From NCBI GenBank assembly GCA_017529165.1, contig JAFXNY010000090.1, forward strand, positions 1-12,107: a stretch of DNA of 12,107 nucleotides, read 5' to 3'. Both the position numbers and the translations under genes were made by a program. Every line of letters starts with the position of its first letter. Within the stretch, counting starts at the first letter, position 1. This document shows, one piece after another, positions 1-10,344 of the stretch. Origin of the DNA: Clostridia bacterium (GTDB lineage: Bacteria > Bacillota_A > Clostridia > Oscillospirales > Acutalibacteraceae). Below the pieces are notes generated by a model, which saw only the letters and a list, made by a program, of their open reading frames with translations, made no database searches and was not told the origin of the DNA.

Positions 1-2196
1 AGCACGAATCTTTATTGTATCCGCACTAACATAGCTTACCGTTCCGGCACGCTTTGATAATACTACAACGCCCGAGTCAATAGCCGCCTTGTATTCCATA
101 CCGGTAGCAACTATCGGGTTTTCAGGGCGCAAAAGTGGCACTGCCTGCTTCTGCATGTTAGAGCCCATGAGCGCACGGTTTGTATCGTCATTCTCAAGGA
201 AAGGTATCATAGCCGTTGCAACAGATACTACCATTTTAGGCGATACATCCATAAAGTCGGCACGGGAGGCTTCTACCTCATGGAAACCGTCATGATAACG
301 GGAATTAACCTTTTTATTTACAAAGTAGCCGTTTTCATCAAGCGGTTCGTTAGCCTGAGCGACTACAAACTCGTCCTCTTCATCTGCCGACATATAAACT
401 ACTTCTTCGAGTACCCTGCCGGTCTTTTTATCAACACGGCGGAACGGAGCCTCGATAAAGCCGTATTTATTTATTTTTGCATAGGTTGCAAGATAGGAAA
501 TAAGTCCGATATTAGGACCTTCCGGAGTCTCAATCGGGCACATACGGCCATAGTGGGTATAGTGAACATCACGCACCTCAAATGATGCACGGTCACGGGA
601 AAGACCGCCAGGGCCGAGCGCAGATAAACGGCGCTTGTGAGTAAGCTCGGAGAGCGGATTGGTCTGGTCCATAAACTGCGAAAGCGGTGAAGAACCGAAA
701 AACTCTCTTATAGCCGCTACAATCGGGCGTATATTTATAAGTGACTGCGGTGTGGTGTTCTCAATATCCTGCAGCTGCAAGGTCATCTTTTCACGAACAA
801 CACGCTCCATACGGGAAAAGCCGATACGGAACTGATTTTGCAGAAGCTCGCCTACCGAGCGTATTCTACGGTTGCCCAAGTGGTCGATATCATCCACTGT
901 GCCCACATCGTGCGGAAGACCGAGAAAATAGTTTATGCTTGCAAAGATATCCTCAAGAACAATATGCTTTGGTATCAGTGCGTCCGCACTCTCAACAAGA
1001 GCGGCTTTAAGCGCTTTTTTATCAAGATTTTCATCAAGAATAGTTTTAAGAACATCAAAGCTTACTTTTTCGTTAATGCCTTTTTCATCAAGCTCGGCAA
1101 GCTCTTTTTCGGTAAGCTTTACAAAGTCCTTAAGCTCTACCATTTTATTTGTAAGAACCTTAACTTCGGTTGTTTTGCCCTCAAAATCAGTTACATTTAT
1201 ATATGCCTCATAAACGCCCTTTGACTCGAGCATTTTAGCAATTTCGGTGGTTACCGTAACACCCTCATCGGCAAGTATCTCACCGGTCATAGGATCTGCT
1301 ACAGGGCGTGCGAGAATATGCCCTCTTATACGAGAAGCCAAAGAAAGCTTTTTATTATATTTATAACGGCCTACACGGGAGAGATCGTACCTGTGAACAT
1401 CAAAGAACATCTGCTCTAAATAAGCTTTTGCACCATCGATTGTTACAGGCTCGCTCGGACGGAGCTTTTTATAAACCTCAACAAGACCGTCATCCACATT
1501 TTTAGTATCGTCTGCTTCAAGGGTTGCGGCAAGACGCTCGTCCTCCCCTAAAAGCTCACGAATCTGCTGGTTTGAACCCAAGCCTAAAGCACGAACAAAA
1601 GCGGTAAGAGGCAGCTTGCGGTTTTTATCTATGCGAACATAAAGAACATCATTTGGGCTGGTTTCATATTCAAGCCAAGCACCACGGTTGGGAATAATTG
1701 TGGATGAAAACAGGCGTTTGCCGGTCTTTTCATCCGCCTTCTCCGCATAATATACACCGGGTGAACGAACAAGCTGAGATACAATAGCACGCTCTGCACC
1801 GTTTATAACGAAAGTGCCCGACTCGGTCATAAGCGGGAAATCGCCCATAAACACTTCGCTTTCCTTGATTTCACCGGTCTCGTTGTTGAGCAGGCGAACC
1901 GTTACACGAAGCGGAGCCGCATATGTTGTATCACGCGCTTTGCATTCTGTAACATCATATTTCGGCTGTTCATCAAGCCTGTAATCAATGAAGCTCAAAA
2001 CAAGATTTCCGCTGTAATCGGTAATGGCCGACATATCCTCAAAGACCTCTTTAAGGCCCTTTTGGATAAACCAGTTGTATGAATCTTTCTGTATCTCAAT
2101 GAGGTTAGGCATATCAATAACCTCATTGATTTTAGAAAACGTCATACGAGTGTTGTTACCCAATTTAATCGGTTTAACCATTGCTGATTTCTCCAT
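1..2196 (-). CDS. rpoB: RNA polymerase beta subunit RpoB, N-terminal 732 residues (partial at left edge)
   Basis: RpoB forms the catalytic core of RNA polymerase with beta'. Reading the complement from 2196 gives an open frame to base 1, roughly the first 60% of a usual ~1,200-residue protein. The frame begins [20 protein letters not shown]. It contains the conserved block [19 protein letters not shown] and the rifampicin-pocket region [20 protein letters not shown] near residues 507-526, followed by [14 protein letters not shown]. It ends in the conserved block [20 protein letters not shown] and the residues after it. The flap and C-terminal clamp parts are outside the window. Start at 2196 is chosen because AGGAG (2214-2210) lies 13 bases upstream, somewhat far; ATG at 2181 is an alternative but has no suitable site. 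Residue 504, equivalent to E. coli Gln510, is proline. No rplJ or rplL lies upstream as is usual; instead the gene faces away from an ATP synthase operon and has its own consensus promoter. Identity is certain. Confidence 0.98.
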   Translation of the reverse strand, partial: MEKSAMVKPIKLGNNTRMTFSKINEVIDMPNLIEIQKDSYNWFIQKGLKEVFEDMSAITDYSGNLVLSFIDYRLDEQPKYDVTECKARDTTYAAPLRVTVRLLNNETGEIKESEVFMGDFPLMTESGTFVINGAERAIVSQLVRSPGVYYAEKADEKTGKRLFSSTIIPNRGAWLEYETSPNDVLYVRIDKNRKLPLTAFVRALGLGSNQQIRELLGEDERLAATLEADDTKNVDDGLVEVYKKLRPSEPVTIDGAKAYLEQMFFDVHRYDLSRVGRYKYNKKLSLASRIRGHILARPVADPMTGEILADEGVTVTTEIAKMLESKGVYEAYINVTDFEGKTTEVKVLTNKMVELKDFVKLTEKELAELDEKGINEKVSFDVLKTILDENLDKKALKAALVESADALIPKHIVLEDIFASINYFLGLPHDVGTVDDIDHLGNRRIRSVGELLQNQFRIGFSRMERVVREKMTLQLQDIENTTPQSLINIRPIVAAIREFFGSSPLSQFMDQTNPLSELTHKRRLSALGPGGLSRDRASFEVRDVHYTHYGRMCPIETPEGPNIGLISYLATYAKINKYGFIEAPFRRVDKKTGRVLEEVVYMSADEEDEFVVAQANEPLDENGYFVNKKVNSRYHDGFHEVEASRADFMDVSPKMVVSVATAMIPFLENDDTNRALMGSNMQKQAVPLLRPENPIVATGMEYKAAIDSGVVVLSKRAGTVSYVSADTIKIRA

Positions 2197-2329
2197 AGGT
2201 TAAAAATCACTCCTAATATAAATTACAAAAATCATAAAAAAAGGAGAAAAAACGCCCAATATTTCTATGTTTTTCACAATAAAAACCTTATAAAGGCGCA
2301 CATTCCCCCATCATCAATAGTAATGTGTT

Positions 2330-2358
2330 ATTATATACCACAGGAGGGCTCCTGTCAA
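2330..2358 (-). promoter_or_regulatory. Consensus sigma-A promoter of rpoB
   Basis: On the minus strand TTGACA (2358-2353) and TATAAT (2335-2330) are both perfect consensus hexamers, separated by the ideal 17 bases. Transcription would start near 2324, giving a leader of about 125 bases before the rpoB start codon. The leader holds two long T-rich tracts but I see no convincing terminator or riboswitch fold. A short stem (CACATT/AATGTG, 2299-2327) lies at the predicted 5' end. Confidence 0.9.
2340..2355. promoter_or_regulatory. Inverted repeat inside the rpoB promoter (candidate operator)
   Basis: ACAGGAG-GG-CTCCTGT is a perfect inverted repeat with 7-base arms and a 2-base centre. It fills most of the spacer between the rpoB -35 and -10 hexamers and overlaps three bases of the -35. 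Protein binding here would compete with RNA polymerase. The binding factor is unknown; the role is inferred from position and symmetry only. Confidence 0.5.
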
Positions 2359-2387
2359 GGAAAAAATTGTATTTTTTTCAAAATATT

Positions 2388-2419
2388 TCAATATTTCCCT
2401 ATTTGTGCTCAAATATTGA
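2388..2419. repeat. 9-base inverted repeat upstream of the atp promoter
   Basis: TCAATATTT (2388-2396) and AAATATTGA (2411-2419) are exact inverted copies 14 bases apart; the right arm runs into the -35 hexamer of the atp promoter. A further AAATATTT palindrome lies at 2381-2388. The stretch is very A/T-rich, so chance symmetry is possible, but the position suits a regulator site or an UP-like element. Confidence 0.4.
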
Positions 2420-2443
2420 CTTTTAAGTCAATAGTGATATAAT
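2416..2443 (+). promoter_or_regulatory. Promoter of the atp operon, extended -10 type
   Basis: TTGACT (2416-2421) and TATAAT (2438-2443) are 16 bases apart, and TGA directly before the -10 makes an extended -10 element. The predicted start is near 2450, leaving a leader of about 40 bases before atpB. The run TTGACTT-TT-AAGTCAA (2416-2431) is a 7-2-7 inverted repeat covering the -35 and part of the spacer, a plausible operator. It has the same geometry as the repeat in the rpoB promoter but a different sequence. Confidence 0.85.
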
Positions 2444-2490
2444 TTACTAAACAAAAACAATCAGTCAAGTATTGGTTTGGGGGGTTGCGT

Positions 2491-3342
2491 ATGAGTAAAA
2501 AAAGACGGATAATTTTCTTATCCGTTTGGGCTTTGTGCGCAGCGGCTTTTTTGGTATCGTCTCTTATGCTTAGCGGCACACAAAACGATGAAAGTATTAA
2601 GGAAACTATGAGGGACGCCGTACTTCACGAAACAAATAAGATTAGTTTCCTCGGTGTTGTTGATGTTAACCCAGCGGTGATTTCAGCGTTTACGGTAACA
2701 GGAATACTTCTCGTGTTCGCTCTTTTAGTCCGCATTTTCGCCATACCGAAGTTCACTAACATACCCAATAAGTTTCAGTTGCTTTTAGAACAAGCCGTAG
2801 GCTTTTTTGATAGTCTCGCAAAGGGTAACAGTCCGCATAAGAATTACTTTTTAGGTGCGTATGTATTTACTGCCGGCACTTATATATGTTTAGGAACGCT
2901 TTTTGAGCTGTTAGGTCTTCAGGGTGTTACAACAGCGGGGAGAAGTATATCGCTTCCGGCACCGCTATCTGACATAAACGGTGCTATAGCTATGGGCGTT
3001 ACTTCGTATCTGGTAATATTGTTTGGCGGTATTTTAGGCAACGGTATCAAGGGGCTTTTTAGCGCTCTTAAAGAGTTCTCACTGCCTATATCTATGAGCT
3101 TCCGTCTTTTCGGTGCGTTACTCAGCGGTCTTTTGGTTACCGAGCTTGTCTATTATTATGTGGGGCTTAGTTTTGCCCTGCCGGTAGTTGTGGGCGTTTT
3201 ATTTACGGCACTGCATGCGCTTATTCAAACCTATGTTTTAACAATGCTTACTACGGTTTTCTACGGAGAAGTCTCCGAAAAAACCGTAAGACTTAAAAAG
3301 CCTAAAAGAAATCGGAGGAAACAAAATGAACAAATCAATTAA
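2491..3342 (+). CDS. atpB: F-type ATP synthase subunit a
   Basis: Subunit a is the membrane stator that provides the two ion half-channels beside the c-ring. The 283-residue product has several hydrophobic helices (about 8-28, 62-84, 117-145, 165-190, 200-255). The essential arginine is Arg205 in SFRLFG, and the conserved glutamine of the last helix is Gln246 in ALIQTYVLTMLT. The usual RLFGN-x3-GE reads RLFGALLSGL, so the Asn and Glu (E. coli Asn214 and Glu219) are Ala209 and Leu214. This is unusual, because both lie in the ion path. ATG at 2491 is preferred over TTG at 2485 because GGGGGG (2479-2484) then sits 6 bases upstream; this ribosome site is not canonical. The C-terminus is a basic tail (RLKKPKRNRRKQNEQIN) encoded over the ribosome site and first 17 bases of atpE. 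No atpI precedes it. Confidence 0.95.
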   Translation: MSKKRRIIFLSVWALCAAAFLVSSLMLSGTQNDESIKETMRDAVLHETNKISFLGVVDVNPAVISAFTVTGILLVFALLVRIFAIPKFTNIPNKFQLLLEQAVGFFDSLAKGNSPHKNYFLGAYVFTAGTYICLGTLFELLGLQGVTTAGRSISLPAPLSDINGAIAMGVTSYLVILFGGILGNGIKGLFSALKEFSLPISMSFRLFGALLSGLLVTELVYYYVGLSFALPVVVGVLFTALHALIQTYVLTMLTTVFYGEVSEKTVRLKKPKRNRRKQNEQIN

Positions 3343-3694
3343 AAGAGTTTTAGCGCTTGTGGCGGTATTCTTATTGGTATTTACCCTGTTTTCAGGGTAT
3401 GCTTGCTTTGCCGAGGGCGAGGATAGCTCTGCGGTAGCTGCCGAAACACAAACTGAAACGGAGTCTTCGGGAAAAAGCAGTAAAGCAATAGCTGCGGCAG
3501 CCTGTGTTGCGATTGTTGCCGCTGTGGGAGCAATAAGTATGGGCTTTGCTATAGCAAAATCGGCGGACGGCATATCCCGTCAACCCGAAGCGGACGGCAA
3601 AATCAGAACAACCCTTATGCTCGGTCTTGTGTTTATTGAAACGGCGATAATCTATGCGCTTATTGTAGCGATACTTATTATATTTGTGCTTTAA
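3326..3694 (+). CDS. atpE: F-type ATP synthase subunit c with N-terminal signal-like extension
   Basis: Subunit c forms the rotating membrane ring; a carboxylate in its second helix carries the ion. The 122-residue product is longer than the usual 70-90. Residues 1-29 look like a signal peptide: KSIKR, a hydrophobic core LALVAVFLLVFTLF, then a possible cleavage after ACFA. Residues 30-52 are an acidic, Ser/Thr-rich linker. The two-helix hairpin follows: helix 1 about 53-79, the polar loop with RQPEADGK (85-92), and helix 2 about 95-122 with ion-binding Glu105. Thr106 and Tyr110 match positions of the Na+ site of Ilyobacter tartaricus, but the Gln32 position is Met72, so Na+ use is not supported. 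The usual GxGxG packing of helix 1 is largely Ala/Ser. The start has a strong GGAGG 7 bases upstream and overlaps atpB by 17 bases. Confidence 0.93.
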   Translation: MNKSIKRVLALVAVFLLVFTLFSGYACFAEGEDSSAVAAETQTETESSGKSSKAIAAAACVAIVAAVGAISMGFAIAKSADGISRQPEADGKIRTTLMLGLVFIETAIIYALIVAILIIFVL

Positions 3695-3706
3695 GGCGGT
3701 GGGTAA

Positions 3707-4168
3707 ATGTCACTACCACTGAATATCAATTTCGGGCAGATACTTCTGCATATGTTCAACCTCACATTGCTTTTTGGTGGGCTTTATCTGCTTTTGTATA
3801 AGCCTGTAAAGAAGTTTATGGATGATAGAACTGAGAAATACAAAGCGCTTGACGATGAAGCTAATAAAAAGCTCACCGAAGCTGATGAAACTAAACGGCA
3901 GGCTGAAGAAAAGCTTTCGGGCGTCCAAGCAGAAATATCTGAAATGATGACTAAAGCAAGGCTTGAAGCCGAAAATGAAGCGGAAAGCATTGTTAAAGAG
4001 GCAAAAGATAAAAAGGCAAAGATTTTAAGGGATGCAGAAGAAGCGGCACTCCGAGAAAAAAGCCGTATCATTAACGATGCACGGGAAGAAGTGGCTGTTT
4101 TGGCAGTCAAAGCGGCTGAAAAAGTACTAATGGAAAAATCTGCTAAACCGGAGAAAAAGAATGCTTAA
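3707..4168 (+). CDS. atpF: F-type ATP synthase subunit b, short C-terminus
   Basis: Subunit b is the peripheral stalk: one membrane helix and a long coiled coil reaching the top of the F1 head. The 153-residue product has a hydrophobic helix at about 8-31 (QILLHMFNLTLLFGGLYLLL), the typical KPVKKFMDDRTEKY turn, then a charged Ala-rich coiled coil to about residue 143. Typical firmicute b subunits are about 160-170 residues and end in a helix that binds delta. Here the protein stops shortly after AVKAAEKVLMEKS in a lysine-rich tail (AKPEKKNA), so about 15 usual residues are missing. The start follows AAGGCGGTG, 12 bases after atpE. The stop overlaps atpA by 8 bases. No atpH follows. Confidence 0.95.
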   Translation: MSLPLNINFGQILLHMFNLTLLFGGLYLLLYKPVKKFMDDRTEKYKALDDEANKKLTEADETKRQAEEKLSGVQAEISEMMTKARLEAENEAESIVKEAKDKKAKILRDAEEAALREKSRIINDAREEVAVLAVKAAEKVLMEKSAKPEKKNA

Positions 4169-5717
4169 TTCAAGAGTAAGAGAACGCCTTAACGAATTAG
4201 AGGGGATGCTAACAAGCCTCGCTTCAAGCAAGGGTGATATAGTCTCCTTAATAAGTGATGCGATAGATTCTTGGGAACCCTCAGATGAGTTTTCACAGAG
4301 GGGAACCGTTCTTACGGTCGGTGATGGAATTGCAACCGTTTGCGGACTGGACAGAGTACGCTACGGCGAGATTTTGATATTTGCCGGCGGCGTAAGGGGT
4401 ATGGCTGAAGAACTGAAGCGTGATTATATAAGCTGTATTCTTTTTGGCGATGACGGGAATGTTTATGAGGGCAGCACGGTAAAAAGAACGGGCAAAACTG
4501 CCGGAATACCGGTGGGCGAAGCATTTATAGGTCGTGTTGTGGATGCGCTCGGCAACCCGATTGACGGCAAAGGAAAAATTGAGGCGGGCGGTTATTTCCC
4601 GATAGAAGCAAAGGCCCCTGCCATTATAGAAAGGCAAGGGGTTAATACTCCTATGCAGACAGGGCTTTTGTGCATAGATTCAATGTTCCCGATAGGTCGA
4701 GGTCAGCGAGAGCTTATAATAGGTGACAGGCAGACTGGGAAAACCGCTATTGCCATAGATACTATACTTAATCAAAAAGATAATGATATAGTATGCATTT
4801 ATGTGGCGATAGGTCAAAAGGCTTCAAGCGTGGCGCAGATTTGTAATGTGCTTAAAGAAAACGGTGCCGATAAATATACAATAGTTTTGAGTGCCTCTGC
4901 AAGCGACCCTGTATCGCTTCAGTATATAGCGCCTTATGCTGGTTGTGCATTAGCGGAATATTTTATGTATAACGGCAGGGATGTTTTAATAGTATATGAT
5001 GATTTATCGAAGCATGCTATTGCCTATAGAGCACTAAGCCTTTTGCTTGAGCGCTCCCCCGGCAGAGAAGCGTACCCAGGTGATGTGTTCTATCTGCATT
5101 CAAGATTGCTTGAACGGTCAGCCCGGCTTTCGGATAAATTGGGCGGCGGCTCTATTACGGCACTGCCTATTGTGGAAACACAGGCAGGGGATGTTTCGGC
5201 ATATATACCTACTAATATAATATCCATAACCGACGGTCAGATTTTCCTTGAAAGCGATTTGTTTTTTGAGGGGCAAAGACCGGCTGTTAATATTGGACTT
5301 TCGGTGTCCCGTGTGGGCGGTGCGGCGCAGACTTCGGCGCTTAAAAAAGCGAGCGGTTCGCTGCGGCTTACACTCGCTCAATACAAGGAAATAGAGGTTT
5401 TCAATCAGTTCTCAAGCGACCTTGACGATTCCACAAAGCAAACACTCAATCACGGAAAAAACCTTTTATGGTTGTTGCGTCAGGAACAGTATAGACCGCT
5501 TAAACAATACGAACAGGTCATTCTTTTATTAGCGGCTTCGTCCAATGCTTTTGATAATGTGCCGGCAGAGCAGGTGGCTATACTTAAAGTAAAGATTTTA
5601 GAGTTTGTAAAGAATAATCTTCCGGAAATATGCGAAAACCTTGAAAAAACAGGCAAAATTACAAAAGAAGAAATAAGCCGGATAACTGAAGCCGTTATTC
5701 TGTGTGCCCAAGGGTGA
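4161..5717 (+). CDS. atpA: F-type ATP synthase subunit alpha with delta-like N-terminal extension
   Basis: Alpha carries the non-catalytic nucleotide sites of the alpha3-beta3 head and contributes the arginine finger. The 518-residue product has the beta-barrel start RGTVLTVGDGIATVCGL (47-63), the P-loop GDRQTGKT (188-195), VYDDLSKHAIAYR (278-290) and the arginine-finger segment IGLSVSRVGGAAQ (378-390, Arg384). Normal alpha begins about 28 residues before GTV; here there are 47. The extra segment MLNSRVRERLNELEGMLTSL resembles the C-terminal end of delta (E. coli ends IDGSVRGRLERLADVLQS), sharing VRxRLxxLxxxLxS. The start is supported by GGAG (4150-4153) 7 bases upstream; Met16 (4206) has no spaced ribosome site. 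The gene overlaps atpF by 8 bases, where atpH is normally found. Function as alpha is certain; origin of the extension is inference. Confidence 0.97.
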   Translation: MLNSRVRERLNELEGMLTSLASSKGDIVSLISDAIDSWEPSDEFSQRGTVLTVGDGIATVCGLDRVRYGEILIFAGGVRGMAEELKRDYISCILFGDDGNVYEGSTVKRTGKTAGIPVGEAFIGRVVDALGNPIDGKGKIEAGGYFPIEAKAPAIIERQGVNTPMQTGLLCIDSMFPIGRGQRELIIGDRQTGKTAIAIDTILNQKDNDIVCIYVAIGQKASSVAQICNVLKENGADKYTIVLSASASDPVSLQYIAPYAGCALAEYFMYNGRDVLIVYDDLSKHAIAYRALSLLLERSPGREAYPGDVFYLHSRLLERSARLSDKLGGGSITALPIVETQAGDVSAYIPTNIISITDGQIFLESDLFFEGQRPAVNIGLSVSRVGGAAQTSALKKASGSLRLTLAQYKEIEVFNQFSSDLDDSTKQTLNHGKNLLWLLRQEQYRPLKQYEQVILLLAASSNAFDNVPAEQVAILKVKILEFVKNNLPEICENLEKTGKITKEEISRITEAVILCAQG

Positions 5718-5721
5718 TAAT

Positions 5722-8417
<2,696 letters not shown>

Positions 8418-8418
<1 letters not shown>

Positions 8419-8457
8419 AAGCCTTTTTCCGTGCTTTGTTTGCGGAAAAGGCTTTTT
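8418..8457 (+). terminator. Rho-independent terminator of the atp operon
   Basis: AAAGCCTTTTTCCG (8418-8431) pairs with CGGAAAAGGCTTT (8443-8455) with one bulged T and an 11-base loop, followed by T residues. It starts on the last base of the atpC stop codon, a normal position for the end of the operon. Confidence 0.88.
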
Positions 8458-8458
8458 G

Positions 8459-8487
8459 TTGCTTTTAATACTAAATTAGGGTAAAAT
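8459..8487 (+). promoter_or_regulatory. Promoter of uvrC
   Basis: TTGCTT (8459-8464) and TAAAAT (8482-8487) are 17 bases apart, directly after the atp terminator and just ahead of the strong ribosome site AAAGGAGG (8494-8501). The terminator leaves uvrC needing its own promoter. No LexA-like box was recognised. Confidence 0.65.
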
Positions 8488-8508
8488 GTCCTTAAAGGAG
8501 GCGAGAGA

Positions 8509-10341
8509 ATGAGCACAGATAAAAATGATGAGCGGTTAAAACGCCTAAAAGCTAAAGCAAATAAACTGCCCAAAACCCCCGGCGTTTATATAATGCGCAA
8601 TAAGTCCGGAGAGATAATATATGTAGGCAAAGCAAAGGCGCTTAAAAACCGTGTTACGCAGTATTTCGGCACCGGCAACCAGCACGCCCCTAAGGTACGC
8701 AAAATGGTCGAGAATGTAGAAGATTTTGATTTTGTGCTGTGTGAAAGCGAGTTTGAAGCGCTCATTCTTGAAAACTCTCTTATTAAGCAAAATCAGCCTA
8801 AATATAACATATTGCTTAAGGACGATAAAGGCTATCATTATGTAAAGATAACAGGCGATAAGTGGCGGAAAATTACCACAAGCAAAGATACTGCCGATAA
8901 AAGAGCCGAGTATATAGGACCTTATTACTCGTCCTATGTAGTAAAAGATACGGTGGATGAAGCAATAAAGATATTCAAACTGCCCGATTGCAACCGTTCG
9001 TTTGATAAACCCTCAAAGCCCTGCCTTAATTTTCACATCGGCAGATGCGATGCACCCTGTAGGGGAAAGGTAAGCATAGAAGATTATAACGAATCGGTAA
9101 ACTCTGCAATTTCATTTATTAAAAACGGTATGGATGCTAATACGGTAAGTAAGCTTACCGATAAGATGAATACCGCTGCCGAAAATCTCAATTTTGAATA
9201 TGCCGCTAAACTGCGTGATAGGATAAATGCAATTAAAAAAATATCTGAGCGGCAAAAGGTGGTTATGTGCACCTATCCTTCGCAGGATGTTTTTGCGAGT
9301 GTAGGAAACGGAGACCTGTGCTGTGTGGGCGTGCTCGTGTTCAGAAACAGCCGGATGGTGGATAAAAAGATATTTTTTGTAGATGGTGTTTATGAAAAGA
9401 GTGAGCTTTACAGCGAGTTTTTAAGGCGGTATTATGACGGCGAAAAAGATTTCCCACGCAGAATACTGCTTGATAGTATCTTGGACGATAGCGAGCTTAT
9501 AAAGAGGTGGCTTTCAGAGGCTTTGGGCAGAAAAACGGAAATAATCTGCCCCGAGCGAGGGGAACAAAAAAAGCTTGTGGATATGTGCCTTAAAAATGCG
9601 GTAGAGAGCTTGGCTTTAAGGCTTAACAGAACAAGCGGTCAAACCGCAGTGCTAAGCGAGCTTAAAGAAATGCTGGCGCTACCGAAAACCCCGGAAGTAA
9701 TAGAAGCTTACGATATATCCAATACCGGCGGAGAGGAAAATGTTGCCGGTATGGTGGTGTATATAGGCGGAAAACCGGATAAAAAAGCCTATAGGCATTT
9801 TAAGATAAAGAGCTTTTCAGGGCAGGATGATTACCGCTCTATGGCGGAGGTTTTAGACCGGAGATTAAATGAATACGAAAAAGGAGAGAATGAGGGCTTT
9901 TCCCGTCTTCCAGACCTTATTTTGCTGGACGGCGGTACCGGTCAGATTTCGGCGGTTCTGCCGGTAATTAAAGCGCATAATATAGATGTTCCGGTTTTCG
10001 GTATGGTTAAAGACGGCAAGCATAAAACCCGTGCTATTGCCACAACAGGTGAGGATATAGAAATAAAAGGCAACAGGGCAGTTTTCAGTTTTATAACCGC
10101 CATTCAGGATGAGGTTCACAGGTACGCTATAAGCTATCACCGTAAGAAGCGTAGCCAAAAAATGCTCGGCTCGTCACTTACAGAGATTGAGGGCGTAGGC
10201 GAGAAAACCGCTCGTGCGCTCATTCGCCGTTTTAAGACAGTTACCGCAATTAAAAATGCCGGAACAGAAGAGTTGTTATCAGTGAGCGGAATAAGTAAAA
10301 GGACAGCCCAAAACATATACAATCACTTTCATAGCAAATAA
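8509..10341 (+). CDS. uvrC: Excinuclease ABC subunit C (UvrC)
   Basis: UvrC makes the two cuts on either side of a DNA lesion after UvrAB loading in nucleotide excision repair. The 610-residue product is full length. The GIY-YIG nuclease domain is at about 20-100 (GVYIM 25-29, IIYVG 36-40, Arg48). Four cysteines, 161, 172, 180 and 184, have the spacing of the E. coli cysteines reported to bind an Fe-S cluster. A UVR domain (LNFEYAAKLRDRI, about 227-239) follows. The RNase H-like 5' nuclease has Asp402 (EAYDISN), Asp474 (LLDGG) and His537 (DEVHRYA). Helix-hairpin-helix motifs occupy about 556-608 (EIEGVGEKTARAL, SVSGISKRTAQNI). The start has AAAGGAGG 7 bases upstream. All catalytic residues I could check are present. 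Confidence 0.97.
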   Translation: MSTDKNDERLKRLKAKANKLPKTPGVYIMRNKSGEIIYVGKAKALKNRVTQYFGTGNQHAPKVRKMVENVEDFDFVLCESEFEALILENSLIKQNQPKYNILLKDDKGYHYVKITGDKWRKITTSKDTADKRAEYIGPYYSSYVVKDTVDEAIKIFKLPDCNRSFDKPSKPCLNFHIGRCDAPCRGKVSIEDYNESVNSAISFIKNGMDANTVSKLTDKMNTAAENLNFEYAAKLRDRINAIKKISERQKVVMCTYPSQDVFASVGNGDLCCVGVLVFRNSRMVDKKIFFVDGVYEKSELYSEFLRRYYDGEKDFPRRILLDSILDDSELIKRWLSEALGRKTEIICPERGEQKKLVDMCLKNAVESLALRLNRTSGQTAVLSELKEMLALPKTPEVIEAYDISNTGGEENVAGMVVYIGGKPDKKAYRHFKIKSFSGQDDYRSMAEVLDRRLNEYEKGENEGFSRLPDLILLDGGTGQISAVLPVIKAHNIDVPVFGMVKDGKHKTRAIATTGEDIEIKGNRAVFSFITAIQDEVHRYAISYHRKKRSQKMLGSSLTEIEGVGEKTARALIRRFKTVTAIKNAGTEELLSVSGISKRTAQNIYNHFHSK

Positions 10342-10344
10342 TTG

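Noticed and set aside
741..1224. Overlapping plus-strand open frames in the rpoB region
   Set aside because: They lie antisense to strongly conserved RpoB codons, have no ribosome sites and low-complexity products.
2284..2327. Attenuator or riboswitch in the rpoB leader
   Set aside because: Only short stems (4 and 6 bases) are visible; no stable terminator stem or known motif was found.
3238..3573. Minus-strand frames across atpB/atpE and similar antisense frames through atpA, atpG, uvrC and rfbA
   Set aside because: All are shadows of conserved plus-strand genes, with no promoter or ribosome site.
3326..3694. Na+-type c-ring
   Set aside because: Tyr110 and Thr106 fit the I. tartaricus Na+ site, but its Gln32 position is Met72, so coupling-ion assignment is not supported.
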